Assembly: GCA_030278955.1 (NCBI GenBank) | Contig: JAOANR010000004.1 | Span: forward strand, 21,708,976 to 21,772,975 | Length of the DNA: 64,000 nucleotides | Reading direction: 5' to 3' | Origin: Hygrophila difformis | Lineage: Eukaryota; Streptophyta; Magnoliopsida; Lamiales; Acanthaceae | Shown here: piece by piece, positions 32,845 to 44,488 of the stretch | How the letters are laid out: each line of letters begins with the position of its first letter | Position numbering within the stretch: the first letter of the stretch is position 1 | The notes under the pieces: model-generated | Told to the model about the DNA's origin: nothing | The model's database searches: none | Seen by the model: only the letters and a program-made list of their open reading frames with translations | Position numbers and translations under genes: made by a program

Positions 32845-33387
32845 GTCACCCATCTTAGAAATACTCCAAGGCAAGCACACTTAACCTTGGAGTTCTTTGG
32901 CTACCAAGAAAGAAATGTACCTTATTAGTATGAGTAGCTTATTTCACTTCATTTAAGCCATTTTCGGGGTATTATATTTTTCCCCCTTAAAATCGCAAAG
33001 TCCTCGGCGCAATCGGCCATCTACATCCTTGGATGTCTCAACCATCCACATCTCATGGATCTTTCACCCCGCTAGGCGCCTGAATACCATAGCATGCGAT
33101 CGCGGTCTGGCTCTGATCCCATAACACCCCCATTTTCGGCGCAACGGAGCGTTACTCTAGATGTTGTCGGCTCCAGAGTTAATGTTGGCCCCACAAACCA
33201 ACATAAGCTCTTTCCAATATATTTTTGTCTCAGTCACACCCTGTCAGACTTCCCAGGAGATCACTCATGCTAGAATTAGTCCAAGGCAAACATGCATAAC
33301 TTTGGAATTCTTATAGGATGGCTATCAAGAAAGAAATGTACATTATTAATTTGAGTAGCTTATTTCACTCCATTTAAGCCATTTTTT

Positions 33388-34592
33388 AAAGCTCCCGAGT
33401 GTTTTAACTAATTAATTACTTAAAAAACACTATATAAGCAACACATTCAAATTCATTTGAAGCTTAACTGATTTGTCGGTCATTTGAATTTTCAATAATT
33501 TGCCTCAACGTTGTGCTTCCAAGAAGCCAAGTTTTTCATGCCAAATATTTACTTCACTAGTAGCCTCTAGGCTTAATAATTTATGTATTTTAACAGTATA
33601 TACTTTTGTATATACAAGTCAGAGGTGAACGTATACAACCTTTCATTTATACTTTTCTAGCTATTGATCATTTGAGTGATTAAGAAATATTCATTTTCTT
33701 GAGAAGCTTAACAGTATATACTTTTATACTTTTCTGCTGTTTAATGGCGCTACAATGAACTCGTAGTCTGAAGCTGTTGTCTGGCCTTTCTTACTTGAAG
33801 TAATATATTACAGTACCCGGTCAGTCTTTGAAAATTAACTTTTTTGACCGTCGACATAAATCCTTAACTTATACGCCCGGAACGACCCTGGGTCGTGATC
33901 GGGATCATAGTCGATCCTCAAAAACAAGGACGATCCAGGGATTAATTAATAAGGGGGGTTAGGGAGGCGGGGTCGTTTGTGAGGGTTTAGGACGAACCCG
34001 GGTGTCCGAGAACGGTCCGCCTCGGACAGGTGGTGCGGCTTCGTGGGTCCGAGGACGACGGCGACCCAGGACCGACGACCCACACCACAGACCCAATACT
34101 TCTTATTATTATTTATTATGAATTATTATAATAATTAAAACTGAATAATTATTATCAATAATAAATATGAATAAATAGTATTATAAAAAAATTTTACTTT
34201 AATATTAAGAAATATTATAGTAAAAATAATTATTATAATAATATGAATATTTAATATTACTGTTTGTATTTAAATTAATGCCAATATAATTATTTAATAA
34301 ATGTTAAGATTATTTTATAATTTTTTTTAAAAGTAATAAACAATATTTATTATTATCAAAAGAGAAATTGGTATTTAGTATAAAACTAATTATTACAATT
34401 ATGAAAAATAATAACAATAATAATTAATAACTGTAATATTCATATTAGTCATTAATCATTATATTTTTAGTAGTAAACGTAAAATTAAATTATACTAATA
34501 AATCTAAAAATAATTGTAATAAAATATTAATAATAATGATAATAACTATTCCATTCCACTGCACCCGTGCCGATGAGTCGAACACCATCACC
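33388..34592. other. Intergenic; AT-rich with a GC-rich island at 33875-34100
   Basis: The GC-rich island has GGGTCG-type words and an 8-bp stem TGTCCGAG/CTCGGACA around a 10-nt loop (34003-34028). No reading frame of note. The rest is AT-rich and featureless. Confidence 0.5.
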
Positions 34593-36024
34593 ATGGGTGC
34601 CTACTCTTACGTCTCCGAGCTCTGGAAGAAGAATCAATCCGATGTCATGCGCTTCAAGCTTAGGGTTCGTTGTTGGGAGTATCGTCAGCTTCCCGCCGGC
34701 GTCCGCGTCACCCACCCTACTCGCCCGGATAAGGCCAGATGCCTCGGCTACAAGGCAAAACAGGGATATGTGGTTTACCGTGTCCGTGTTAGACGTGGTG
34801 GACGGAAGAGGCCAGTTCCAAAGAGGATTGTACATGGTAAGCCCACCAACCAGGGTGTTACTCAGCTAAAATTCCAGCGCAGCAAGAGGTCCGTGGCGGA
34901 GGAACGTGCTGGCAGGAAACTTGGGGCCTTAGGGTTCGTTGTTGGGAGTATCGTCAGCTTCCCGTCGGCGTCCGCGTCACCCACCCTACTCGCCCCGATA
35001 AGGCCAAACGCCTCGGCTACAAGGCAAAATAGGGGTATGTGGTTTACCGTGTCCGTGTTAGACGTGGTGGAAGGAAGAGGCCAGTTCCAAAGAGGATTGT
35101 ACATGGTAAGCCCACCAACCAGGGTGTTACTCAGCTGAAATTCCAGCGCAGCAAGAGGTCCATGGCGGAGGAACGTGCTGGCAGGAAACTTGGGGCCTTA
35201 GGGTTCGTTGTTGGGAGTATCGTCAGCTTCCCGCCGGCGTCCGCGTCACCCACCCTACTCGCCCTGATAAGGCCAGACGCCTCGACTACAAGGCAAAACA
35301 GAGGTATATGGTTTACCGTGGCCGTGTTAGACGTGGTGGAAAGAAGAGGCCAGTTCCAAAGAGGATTGTACATAGTAAGCCTACCAACCAGGGTGTTACT
35401 CAGATGAAATTCCAGCGCAGCAAGAGGTCCGTGGCGGAGGAACGTGCTGGCAGGAAACTTGGGGCCTTAGGGTTCGTTGTTGGGAGTATCGTCAGCTTCC
35501 CGCCGGCGTCCGCATCACCCACCCTACTCGCCCCGATAAGGCAAGACGCCTCGGCTACAAGGCAAAACAGGGGTATGTGGTTTACCGTGTCCGTGTTAGA
35601 CGTGGTGGAAGGAAGAGGCCAGTTCCAAAGGGGAAAGGGGATTGTACATGGTAAGCCTACCAACCAGGGTGTTACTCAGCTGAAATTCCAGTGCAGCAAG
35701 AGGTCCGTGGCTAACACGGAATGTGCTGGCAGGAAACTTGGGGGCCTTAGGGTTTTGAACTCTTACTGGATCAACGAGGACTCAACGTACAAGTACTTTG
35801 CGGGAATATTGGTTGATCCAGCTCATACTATCATTCGCAATGATCCAAGAATCAACTGGATTTACAACCCAGTACACAAGCACAGGGAGCTCTGAGGGCT
35901 CACCTCTGCTGGAAAGAAGTACAGGGGTCTCAGAGGAAGGGGCCACTTGCACCACAAGGCACGACCTTCGCGAAGGGCCACCTGGAAGAGGAACCAAACA
36001 CTTTCCCTTCGTCGTTACCGTTGA
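34593..36024 (+). pseudogene. RPL15: Ribosomal protein eL15 pseudogene with fourfold internal tandem repeat
   Basis: The start [20 protein letters not shown] and the later segments [33 protein letters not shown] and [15 protein letters not shown] are cytosolic eL15, a large-subunit protein of about 204 residues. No intron is visible, suggesting a processed copy. The middle part is present four times: units begin at 34659, 34928, 35197 and 35466, period 269 bp, the last 280 bp with an insertion. Since 269 is not a multiple of three, each junction shifts the frame. A TGA also replaces the arginine codon after HKHREL (35893-35895). It cannot encode eL15. Confidence 0.92.
34659..35745 (+). repeat. 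269-bp tandem repeat (4 copies) within the eL15 pseudogene
   Basis: Each unit boundary is the 9-bp word CTTAGGGTT, which occurs in eL15 both at the unit start (before CGTTGTTGG) and at its natural downstream position (before TTGAACTCT at 35746). The copies differ at only a few bases. Confidence 0.92.
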
Positions 36025-37502
36025 TCTACCTGAATTATTCTCCATTTACTTTTACAAACTCGTGAAGTCGTGCTTGTGAGATCTAGGAATATTTGAGGGC
36101 ACAAGAGGGGAAGTTTAGTTTAATTCATTTTTATACTTGTAAAGGAAATATTTACAATGTATTATGTTATGTGTTATGAATAACTACATCATTTCTCAAT
36201 GTGTTATCTTTGTAGCTCATTTCATTGTTTGGTAATTTGGCTATCAGGAGTTCTAATTTGACTTCTGACTGTTGGTTCATTTCCAAGAGCAGTTCCTAAA
36301 AACAAATTAAAAAACAATAACAGTAAAAAGTGCAATATTTATAACATATTCAAAAAATATATTAATAGTTAAAATTATAATAGCTTTATAATTATATTCC
36401 TATATTCTATTAATAATATCATTATTAATATAATTAGTACAAAGAGTATAATATTAATTATAATACTGTAAAAATAATAATACAAAAAATGTAATAATAA
36501 GAATAATAATAATAAAAATTAGAATAATAATAATAATAATAATAATAATAGGGAAAAAATATTTATTAACAGTTCTACAGTGTTCATTATCCCATCGATG
36601 ATAGTTCTACAGTTCTACATTGATGATGTGATCGTGCTTACAAATGTTGTCATTAGCAATGCCGCCCATGTCAAATTAAATGTTGTATTTGAAGGTACCA
36701 TCATGCTTCCAACTGTGCATGATGCAAGCGAAATTAATGCCGCTATCTATCTACGACGCTGCGTTGATATTGCGATTAATCCTCCGGTAGCTTTTTCATC
36801 CTTTTCCTCTTACATCTTGCATTGTCCACTGAAAGGCGTCATGTAACAGAACCACCCTGCAGTAACTTCCTGTTGTCAGTGTTGCAGCTCAATTTCCTCC
36901 ACTTTCTGCATTTGTCACATTACACCCACTTATGATCTGGTTTATATAGGGGATTTCCCTTTTTCAGTGGAATCCTATCCACATATGTATCTATATATTG
37001 ATCTGCTTTTTCACCGAGCCACTCCTCCAATTCAGTGTAGGCGTCAAAGTTCTGAAAGCCTAATGCTTGCGGTACGAAATGAGTTCTGTACGATACTCCC
37101 GAACGAGTAATGTTTGGAACGTCGTGTATGCCAATTTTCAACTTGGCGCCACCCCATCCACCATCCTCTGCAGCAATGGTGTATTCATAGGCCATTCTCA
37201 ATGTTCTGAAAGGAGTAATGTTTGAAATGTGACGACCGCAACATTGACGTTGATGATGTGATCGTGCTTACCGTTGACGCATGCCCAGTGTTCCGTAACA
37301 GCAACATGCACCCTGATGTGGCGCTTGTGCTTCCAAGTAGGGTCATTACCAATGCCGCCCATTCCAAATGTTGTATTTTCCAATACCTCCAATACCAATT
37401 GAAATAGAACTGCCGACTTGCAACACTAACCTGCAGTTAAACATCCACAACATATAAGCCAAATGTCTGAATAATAACGATAATAATAATTATAATTATA
37501 AT

Positions 37503-37572
<70 letters not shown>

Positions 37573-37802
37573 TAGATATATTATGTAGAAAACATTAAAA
37601 TTACCAATGCAATCCATTCGAAGAAGAGTTTTCAGTGGAATCCTATACACATATGTATCTATATACTGATCTGCTTTTTCACCGAGCCACTTCTCCAATT
37701 CAGCATAGGCTTCACGTGTTTGGAACGTTGTGCTCTTCAGTTAAGCGAGGTTGCAATAGTAACCTTCAGTTAAGCGTTCACAATATATAAGCCAATAGTC
37801 TA

Positions 37803-37871
<69 letters not shown>

Positions 37872-38199
37872 TACGCGTTCTGACGCCGCTGATGCTTCAA
37901 GCCCTGTGCTTGAAGCTTCGGGCTTCATACATGCACAGGGTTCAACCTGTCCGCCTTTGAGTCATTCTGGGACAGGCCATACTCTTGGTTTTTAGCGGGA
38001 GAGATTGGTGGAATGTCACGAGCAAAACATTCATCATTACCCTGTGAGGGTGCTTCTGAATGTTGTCATCAATAAGGGTTCCACATTCTTAACAATCTCT
38101 TTGAATTGGGCGCTGCCAAAGGTAGTTGTACTTTGCCGATTTCTCTCATTCCCCATAAAGGTGGAACTTAACCTACAGTTGGACAACCGAAAATAATTA

Positions 38200-38249
<50 letters not shown>

Positions 38250-38704
38250 TTCTCTCATCCAAAGGACATACTTAATTCTAGATGGACCCCACGCTTTATT
38301 ATGTTCCATAAAGGAAATATTTGCTGAATTCGAGCTGAGAGACTCCTTTTTTAGGGGTAATATTTCATAATATTCCCTCTTTCATTCTTCGAGCTACCCG
38401 AATGTTCTCAATCCGGCGGGCTATGTTGAACCTCTGCCTGCTTGTTTAACCATCCTCTACAATAATTGTCTGAACAGACATTACCAATGCCGCCCAGACC
38501 AAATGTGGCGCCCGTGATTCCAAGTAGGGTCATTACCAATGCCGCCCAAGCCAATGTTGTCATTACGAACGTCGTCCATGTCCAAATGTTGTATTTGGGA
38601 AATAACTACAAATAAACATTACAAAATAATATTAATAACGGCGATCAAAATATTTTAGTAATATTAATGCTAATAATATAAATAGTAATAATAAAATTAA
38701 TACC

Positions 38705-38745
<41 letters not shown>

Positions 38746-39516
38746 AATAAGAACAATAATAATAATAATTATAATAAAGATAACCAACCTCGTTGTATAG
38801 GTGGACACCATACAATGATTAAACGGGTTTTCCCGTCCCTAGAGTATATATGGGAAATAATGCGGGGGACGCACCCCGCTAGTGCTTCTCCCTCCGAGTG
38901 TGGTCATTCAGATCAGGCATGTTCTCAGTCAGGCCGGCTATTTTGAACCTCAGCCCGCCTGTTCGGCCATCCTCTGCAGTAATATTTCATAATATTCCCT
39001 CTTTCATTCTTCGAACTTTGATTGTTTGAGCCTAGTTCACCCCTTTCCGAATCTACCCTGCTCTATGAATCGTGGTTCGAAATATGTTGATTACCAATGC
39101 CGCCCAGGCCAATGTTGTATTCCCCGCAAGGAAGCAGTTTGCACGATATCAGTATGGCCTGTAGTACCATAATGATAGGTTGTAAGCAAACAATTTGTAG
39201 GCGATATGATGTTAATAATAAGACTCAAATACTATTAATGAAAAATTACCTTCCACGCAGGCCATACTACAGTGGTTGATGCTTCAAGTCTTGTGCTTGA
39301 AACATTGTGCTTCATGCATGCCCAATGTTCCACCTCGAGAGGTTTGCAGATGATCTTTAAAAGGGAGGCTTTTTGCCCTATCATGGTGCATATCCAAATG
39401 TTGTATTTGGGCAATACCTACATGTAAACATTACAAAATAATATTAATAAAGGCGATCAAAACATTTTAGTAATATTAATGCTAATAATATGACTAGTAA
39501 TAATAAAATTCATACC

Positions 39517-39556
<40 letters not shown>

Positions 39557-39633
39557 TTTTGCTCGTGGTTTTTGCATGGGCCTAGTCGCGAGCTTGGTGG
39601 GAAGGAGGATAGTAACCTGTCTGTGGTTACTTA
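36025..39633. repeat. AAT-microsatellite-rich region of rearranged fragments
   Basis: Six long (AAT)n tracts lie at about 36522-36550, 37504-37572, 37804-37871, 38202-38250, 38704-38744 and 39517-39556. Between them short sequences recur in different order: ATTACCAATGCCGCCCA with CAAATGTTGTATTT (near 36650, 37340, 38480, 38520, 39090), and a minus-strand peptide with WLGEKADQYIDTYV (37000 and 37680). Segments 38577-38744 and 39395-39556 are direct copies. I do not recognise the source and see no intact gene. Confidence 0.6.
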
Positions 39634-40292
39634 ATGATAGAGTTTCGAGATTTCAGTATCTTGGCATGGAATATTCGTGGCGCCATGCACAAGAAAACTC
39701 AACGCCACATTATGGAGCCCCAGGGAGCATTTGATAGGTTGAGGGTGTTCTTCTACAGACTCAACTATGAAGCTTTATATATCTCTGAGAGTGTTGGTCG
39801 CGCAGGGGGCCTCTGGATTCTAACCCGACTAGGTACACCCTTCTCCTTCGTGAGTGTGGTATACTACACTCGGCTGGCCTCCTTCCGTGTGTTATGCGGC
39901 ACGGCGAGCTGGACGTTCACCGCCAGTTATGCCAACCCATGGGCGAGAGGAAGGGAGAATGACTGGGAGCTCATGCGGGAGTCTTGCGCACGCATAAGTG
40001 GCGCCTGGCTTGCGCTGGGGGACTGGAATGATATTCTCTACGCTTCGGAGGCCTTGGGCATGGTTTAAATCCTCTTCATCGTGATCGATTTCATGACATG
40101 TTGGAGTCGTGTGGATTGCATACGGTTCATACTTTTGGCGCTCCGTTTACCTGGCAACGCAATACGTCTGGGGGCCCGTTGGCTTGTAAGCGTCTTGATA
40201 GGGCGAATGCGGACTGGTTATCCCTCTTTCCGGGAGGGTTTGTTGAAGTTCTGCCACTGTGGGATCCTTCTGCGTTGTCGCCATCGGGATGA
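39634..40292 (+). pseudogene. LINE endonuclease domain, damaged
   Basis: ILAWNIRGAMHKKTQRHIM opens an apurinic-type endonuclease domain; AGGLWILTRLG, WTFTASYANP and WLALGDWNDILY follow. The segment that should carry the catalytic glutamate (ETH-type motif) is deleted near residue 28. The frame changes near 40067 and continues as MLESCGLHTVHTFGAPFTWQ to 40292. Confidence 0.85.
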
Positions 40293-41922
40293 TCCTCAAG
40301 TTGGCCGTCCATTCCGGTGGGAGCTCGCGTGGGCTTCTCATCATCTTTATGAACCTACCATTGATGCGGCTTGGCATATGGGTGGCGCCACCTTCTCTGA
40401 TAAGCTTCATCAGGCACGGCATTCCTCTATCCAGTTTAATACCTCGGTGTTTGGTAACATAACCAAGCGGAAGAAACGGATTTTTTGGCGGCTGGCTGGG
40501 GTATGTAGATGCCTTGTTCGCGTCGATTCCACTTGCATGCAACGTCTTGAGCTGGAGCTTCTAAGTGAGCTCGATGAAGTGTTAAAGCAGGAGGAAATAT
40601 TGTGGTATCAAAAGTCCCGTGACAATTGGATTACATTGGGGGATCGTAATACCCGTTACTTTCACTCGCGCACTCTTATTCGTCGTCAACGGAGTCGTAT
40701 TGCCGGTCTGGATATTGATGGGCGATGGGAGACTGAGGATTCTGCCCTTCGCACCCATGCATGTTCACACTTCCAGGGTCTATTTGGCATGTCCTTACCG
40801 TCGGCCCGGCCATGCTCGCCTCTCGCGCCGCTGGAACCTTTGCCGGGTGGTGCGGTGTTAGGCCGGGAGGTGGAGTTCGAGGAGGTTAAGGCGGCTGTCT
40901 GGCAGATGAAAGGGTTCGCTGCCCCGGGCCCTGACGGGTTCTCAGCGGCCTTCTATAAGTTGTATTGGCAGGTTGTAGGTGCTTCGTTATGGCAACTTGT
41001 GTATGATGCATTTCAGACTGGCTCGTTTGATCCAGCGCTTGCCACCACTTTCCTTTGTTTGATCCCTAATGTTGCCATCCCGCGGGAAATTCGTCAGTTT
41101 CGGCCTATAAGTCTGTGTAATGTTTGCTATAAAGTCATTACGAAGGTCATGGTGAATCGGCTTCAGCCATTGCTTCAACACTACATCGGGCCCTATCAGT
41201 CAGCTTTTTTACCGGGTCGTGGGACGTCAGGGAATGCAGCCATCCTTCAAGAGGTTGTCCATTCCTTTCATATCCGACACCGGAAGGCTCAGGAATTTCT
41301 CTTGAAGATTGATCTGGAAAAGGCTTATGACAATGTTAATTGGGAGTTTTTGGAAGGTTGCTTGAGGGACCTGGCTTTGCCAACTTCACTGATCACTATT
41401 ATTATGTATTGTGTTTGTTCCCCTACATATTCTCTTCTATGGAATGGCATCGCACTACCAACTTTCTCACCGGCGAAGGGCCTTAGACAAGGGGATCCGC
41501 TCTCGCCGTACCTGTTTATTATAGTTATGGAAAAGCTCTCTCGCACTATCCTTTCCAAAGTCGCGGCAGGTCACTGGCAACCTATCCGCCTGGCCCGTGA
41601 TGCTGAGCCTCTCTCACATCTCCTCTTTGCGGATGATCTTCTTCTTTTTTCGGTGGCTTCTGTAGATAGCTCCCGTTGTATGGATGAAGTTCTCTCCTCC
41701 TTTGCTTTGCAAGCTGGTTTAAAGATTAATGTTCGGAAATCTATCGTCTATGCCTCAGTGTCGGTCTCCGCTAGCAAGATTATGGAACTTTCCTCAATTC
41801 TCAATGTTGAATTCTCTTCCTCTATTGATAAGTATCTTGGTTTTCCTATCTTTCAGGGGGCGGCTAAGAGGCAATATTTTGAATTCTTACTGGATCGAAT
41901 TCGTGGCAAGCTGGGGACTTGA
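40293..41922 (+). pseudogene. LINE reverse transcriptase domain
   Basis: Plant L1 reverse transcriptase: linker WYQKSRDNWITLGDRNTRYF, then GFAAPGPDGFSAAFYK, FRPISLCNVCYKVITK, QSAFLPGRG, LKIDLEKAYDNVNWEFLE, KGLRQGDPLSPYLFI and the active site HLLFADDLLLF, all in order and complete. The enzyme would reverse-transcribe the element RNA at a nicked chromosomal site. A stop at 41920-41922 ends the frame just after the thumb region. The domain itself is intact but has lost its partner regions. Confidence 0.9.
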
Positions 41923-42720
41923 AAGAAAGCCCTACTTTCGAAGGCGGGGCGGGTGACTGTTGCTAAGGCGGTTTTGGCTACTATTCCCAATTATGTGATG
42001 CAACTCAACTGGATGCCGTCATCTATTTGTGACCAAGTTGACGCTTGCATCCGTCACTTTATTTGGAAGGATGGGAACGGTCGAGGGATCCATCTTGTTA
42101 GTTGGAAGAAGGCTGCCACTCCGAGAGGTATGGGTGGGCTTGGTATTCGCACTTGTCGGGATATGAACCTTTCTCTACTTGGTAAACTGGTGATGGATAT
42201 GTTCTCCCTAGCTGCTAAGCCGTGGGTTAAGCTTTTGGTTGCGAAGTATCAGTGTCGTCTGGGGCAGCTACCTCAGCACTCGTGTGCCTCTGCTACCTAT
42301 CGCTCGGTGCAAAAGCAGCACCATTCTTTGTGGAGGGGTTTAGGTTGCGGGTTGGCAGTGGTGATAGCAGTGTATGGTATAGCTCTTGGTTGCGGAAGGG
42401 CCCTATCGCGCCTAGGCTGCCGTACGTCCATTATGTGGATGCTGAACTTCGGTTGAAGGATTTCTTTCAAGATGGTCGTTGGAAGTGGGAGATGTTGTAC
42501 ACTACTATTCCACCGGACATCAAGACTGAGATCATCGAGCATGGGCCGCTGGTTCTTCACTCCCGAGCTGCGGACACATGGCGTTGGCTGTGGACGTCGG
42601 ACGGTGATTATTCAGTCCAGTCGGGATATAGATGGCTTCTCCATCAACGTGGTGTCCAGCAGGATGTTGATAGAGCTTGGGTTTGGAAATTGCACTCCTT
42701 CGTTAGTGGTGAAATAATTT
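41923..42720 (+). pseudogene. LINE C-terminal zf-RVT-like region
   Basis: VTVAKAVLATIPNYVMQLNW, IWKDGNGRGIHLVSWKKAA and GGLGIRTCRDMNLSLLGKL are typical of plant LINE C-termini. The frame shifts near 42300 and continues with SSVWYSSWLRKGPIAPRLP and ADTWRWLWTSDGDYSVQSGY (zf-RVT). The usual RNase H after it is missing. Confidence 0.8.
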
Positions 42721-42744
42721 AGACACCCTTTGAACCCTGTCTTC

Positions 42745-43075
42745 TTATTTCCCGTACAGGTTATCTGCCCGTACAACCCAGGGGGTCACTGGGCCATTGT
42801 ACGGCTGCTGCTTAAGAAGCAGAGCATTATCCTGCACGACAGCCTCGTCGCGGACCAGGCAGAATTCCCCGACAGAGCTACGGACCGTATTCAGAAGATG
42901 TGGCCACTGCAGAGATCATGCCGGAGTTGTTGGGTCATACTGGTTTCTACGACGATAAGATCGATTATGGCAGGGCCCCTCCGTAGGAATTCAGGTTCGC
43001 TGCCCCTGGATCAATGATCAGGCAGTTCGACGCCATCTCCTGCGGGCCTGATACCTTGCACAGAGTGCGGTATTT
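42745..43075 (+). pseudogene. Ulp1-like (C48) cysteine protease fragment
   Basis: VICPYNPGGHWAIVRLLLKK then SIILHDSLVAD resembles the His- and Asp-bearing part of SUMO-protease-like domains in plant MULE and CACTA transposons. A later frame has SCGPDT that could be the cysteine region. Frameshifted and short. A transposon remnant is more likely than a host protease. Confidence 0.5.
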
Positions 43076-43328
43076 CCTTGTGATTAAGTGATAAGTTAAA
43101 GCCTTAATTTATGGAAAATGTGGAATTAATTACTAAAAACAATGATTTTGTGTGAAAATGATTAATTGTGATCTCATTCATGACCTTATGCATTTTAATG
43201 AATTTTGTGGTGAGATTGCATGATTTTAGGTGTTTTTAGCAAGCCAAAGGAAAAAGGACCAAAAAGAAGTCAATTGGAGCTCAAAAACTCGGAAAACAGA
43301 AGACGGAAGAAGGATCGCACAGTGAATC

Positions 43329-43411
43329 GACCGCGCAACCGAGCGCACGACGGAAGACCGCCGCGCGCTAGGCGCGCGGTCTGGGAGGAACCGCGGCACG
43401 ACCGTGCGGTT
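43329..43411. promoter_or_regulatory. GC-rich CCGCGCGGT module, Athila LTR
   Basis: Contains CCGCGCGCTAGGCGCGCGGT and CCGCGGCACGACCGTGCGGT. It ends 84 bp before the TATA box, a position comparable to the modules in Tekay LTRs B and C. Confidence 0.6.
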
Positions 43412-43494
43412 CCCGAAGTGGCCCAAATCTTGGGCTGATTTTTTTGATGATCTCGTGTATCTCCTGAATGATTCATATCTTCTGCTATCTAGTC

Positions 43495-43504
43495 TATAAA
43501 TAAA
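43495..43504 (+). promoter_or_regulatory. TATA box of the Athila LTR
   Basis: TATAAATAAA in AGTCTATAAATAAAACG. Confidence 0.65.
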
Positions 43505-44361
43505 ACGTCTCCAAGCCAGTTGAGGGTTCCGGATCTGAAATTTAATCTCAGGAAAAAATTCCATATCTTTTCATCATTCATCTGGGAGACGAGAAGAGCA
43601 AGTTGAAGGCAATCCAGTGGAGATCTACACCGGACTTTCTTCACCATTACTGTCATAAAACCATGTTTTCTTTTATTGTTATTTTGCGTTTTTGTGACAT
43701 TATGCTAGGCTAATCCCATCGTTTGGGGAAACCTAGATCCTGACATTGTTGATGTTTGCTTTTTCTTTATGAATTTCGTTAATTATATGTTAATTTGTTC
43801 AATTCTTATGGGTGTTTGGTGAGACCGAAAGGAGATCTGAACTAGGGCTTTTTATTGTTTAAGTGGTTGAAAAATACTTAAACAAAAATAATTGAACAAA
43901 TTAATTCTAATAATTGGTAACTTGAAAAAGAGCCAAAATTGTTAGAACCAAACTTAGGATAATCACTAGCCGGAGGAATTGCATGTCATTAAAACCGAGA
44001 GGTTTCTAAATTGTCATAATTCTAAGTAGGCATAATAATTAAATAAAAATTGGATTTTTATAAGCATTAGCAAAGTTATTAACAGTTGAAAGATTTAGGG
44101 ATCCCCATTCATCATCTAGTGCATAAATCAATCATCTTCTTCTTTTGTTCATTAATTGGAACTTTTGATTATTTTATTTTAATTGCAATTTTAGGAATTT
44201 AGATAAACCAACTTAATCGCATTTTAATTCTCGTCGCTACTTTAATTTAATAAATTATTGACAATTCCCTGTTCCCTGTGGATTCGACCCGGTTTCACCG
44301 GATTATTACTTGGACCGTACACTGCGGGTTGTGTTGGAAAATATTCCACACACCAAGTTTT

Positions 44362-44379
44362 TGGCGCCGTTGCCGGGGA
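44362..44379 (+). other. Primer-binding site, Athila (tRNA-Asp type)
   Basis: TGGCGCCGTTGCCGGGGA, the classical Athila primer site. Confidence 0.92.
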
Positions 44380-44488
44380 ACGGTGGTTTTTGTTATAGTT
44401 TATTGAATTTTTGTGGTTTCTTCCTTATTTCTTCTTTATTTTTATTTTTATTCACTCCCTGATTTTCTGTTGTTTCAGGCTCAAGTTT

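Larger units (their letters stand above)
28827..33387 (-). mobile_element. Tandem Cassandra (three LTRs, two internal domains) interrupted by a solo LTR
   Basis: Minus orientation. LTR1 28827-29114; purine tract and internal 29115-29262 with a tRNA-Met primer site; LTR2 29263-29419 continued at 32850-32976; second purine tract and internal 32977-33121 with a decayed primer site; LTR3 33122-33387, missing its last ~15 bp. Sharing the middle LTR is the expected product of unequal recombination. All LTRs hold the 5S-like segment. Confidence 0.85.
39634..42720 (+). mobile_element. L1-type LINE remnant
   Basis: A non-LTR retrotransposon in plus orientation with endonuclease, reverse transcriptase and zf-RVT-like regions, broken by several frameshifts. 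RNase H and the 3' tail are missing: the sequence ends after VDRAWVWKLHSF near 42700. The first ORF (gag-like) is absent, so it is truncated at both ends. Confidence 0.9.
43079..44355 (+). repeat. 5' LTR of the Athila-type element (about 1277 bp)
   Basis: Start TGTGATTAAGTG is inferred from the edge of the protease fragment; the end CACACACCA lies seven bases before the primer site. It has TATAAATAAA at 43495-43504 and a GC-rich module at 43329-43411. Without a second LTR the left border is tentative. Confidence 0.7.

Noticed and set aside
34593..36024. A functional eL15 gene with a long repeat-containing protein
   Set aside because: Each 269-bp junction changes the frame and a TGA interrupts the C-terminal part.
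36920..37201. A 93-residue minus-strand protein
   Set aside because: No family recognised, and pieces recur nearby in broken form; kept only as part of the rearranged region.
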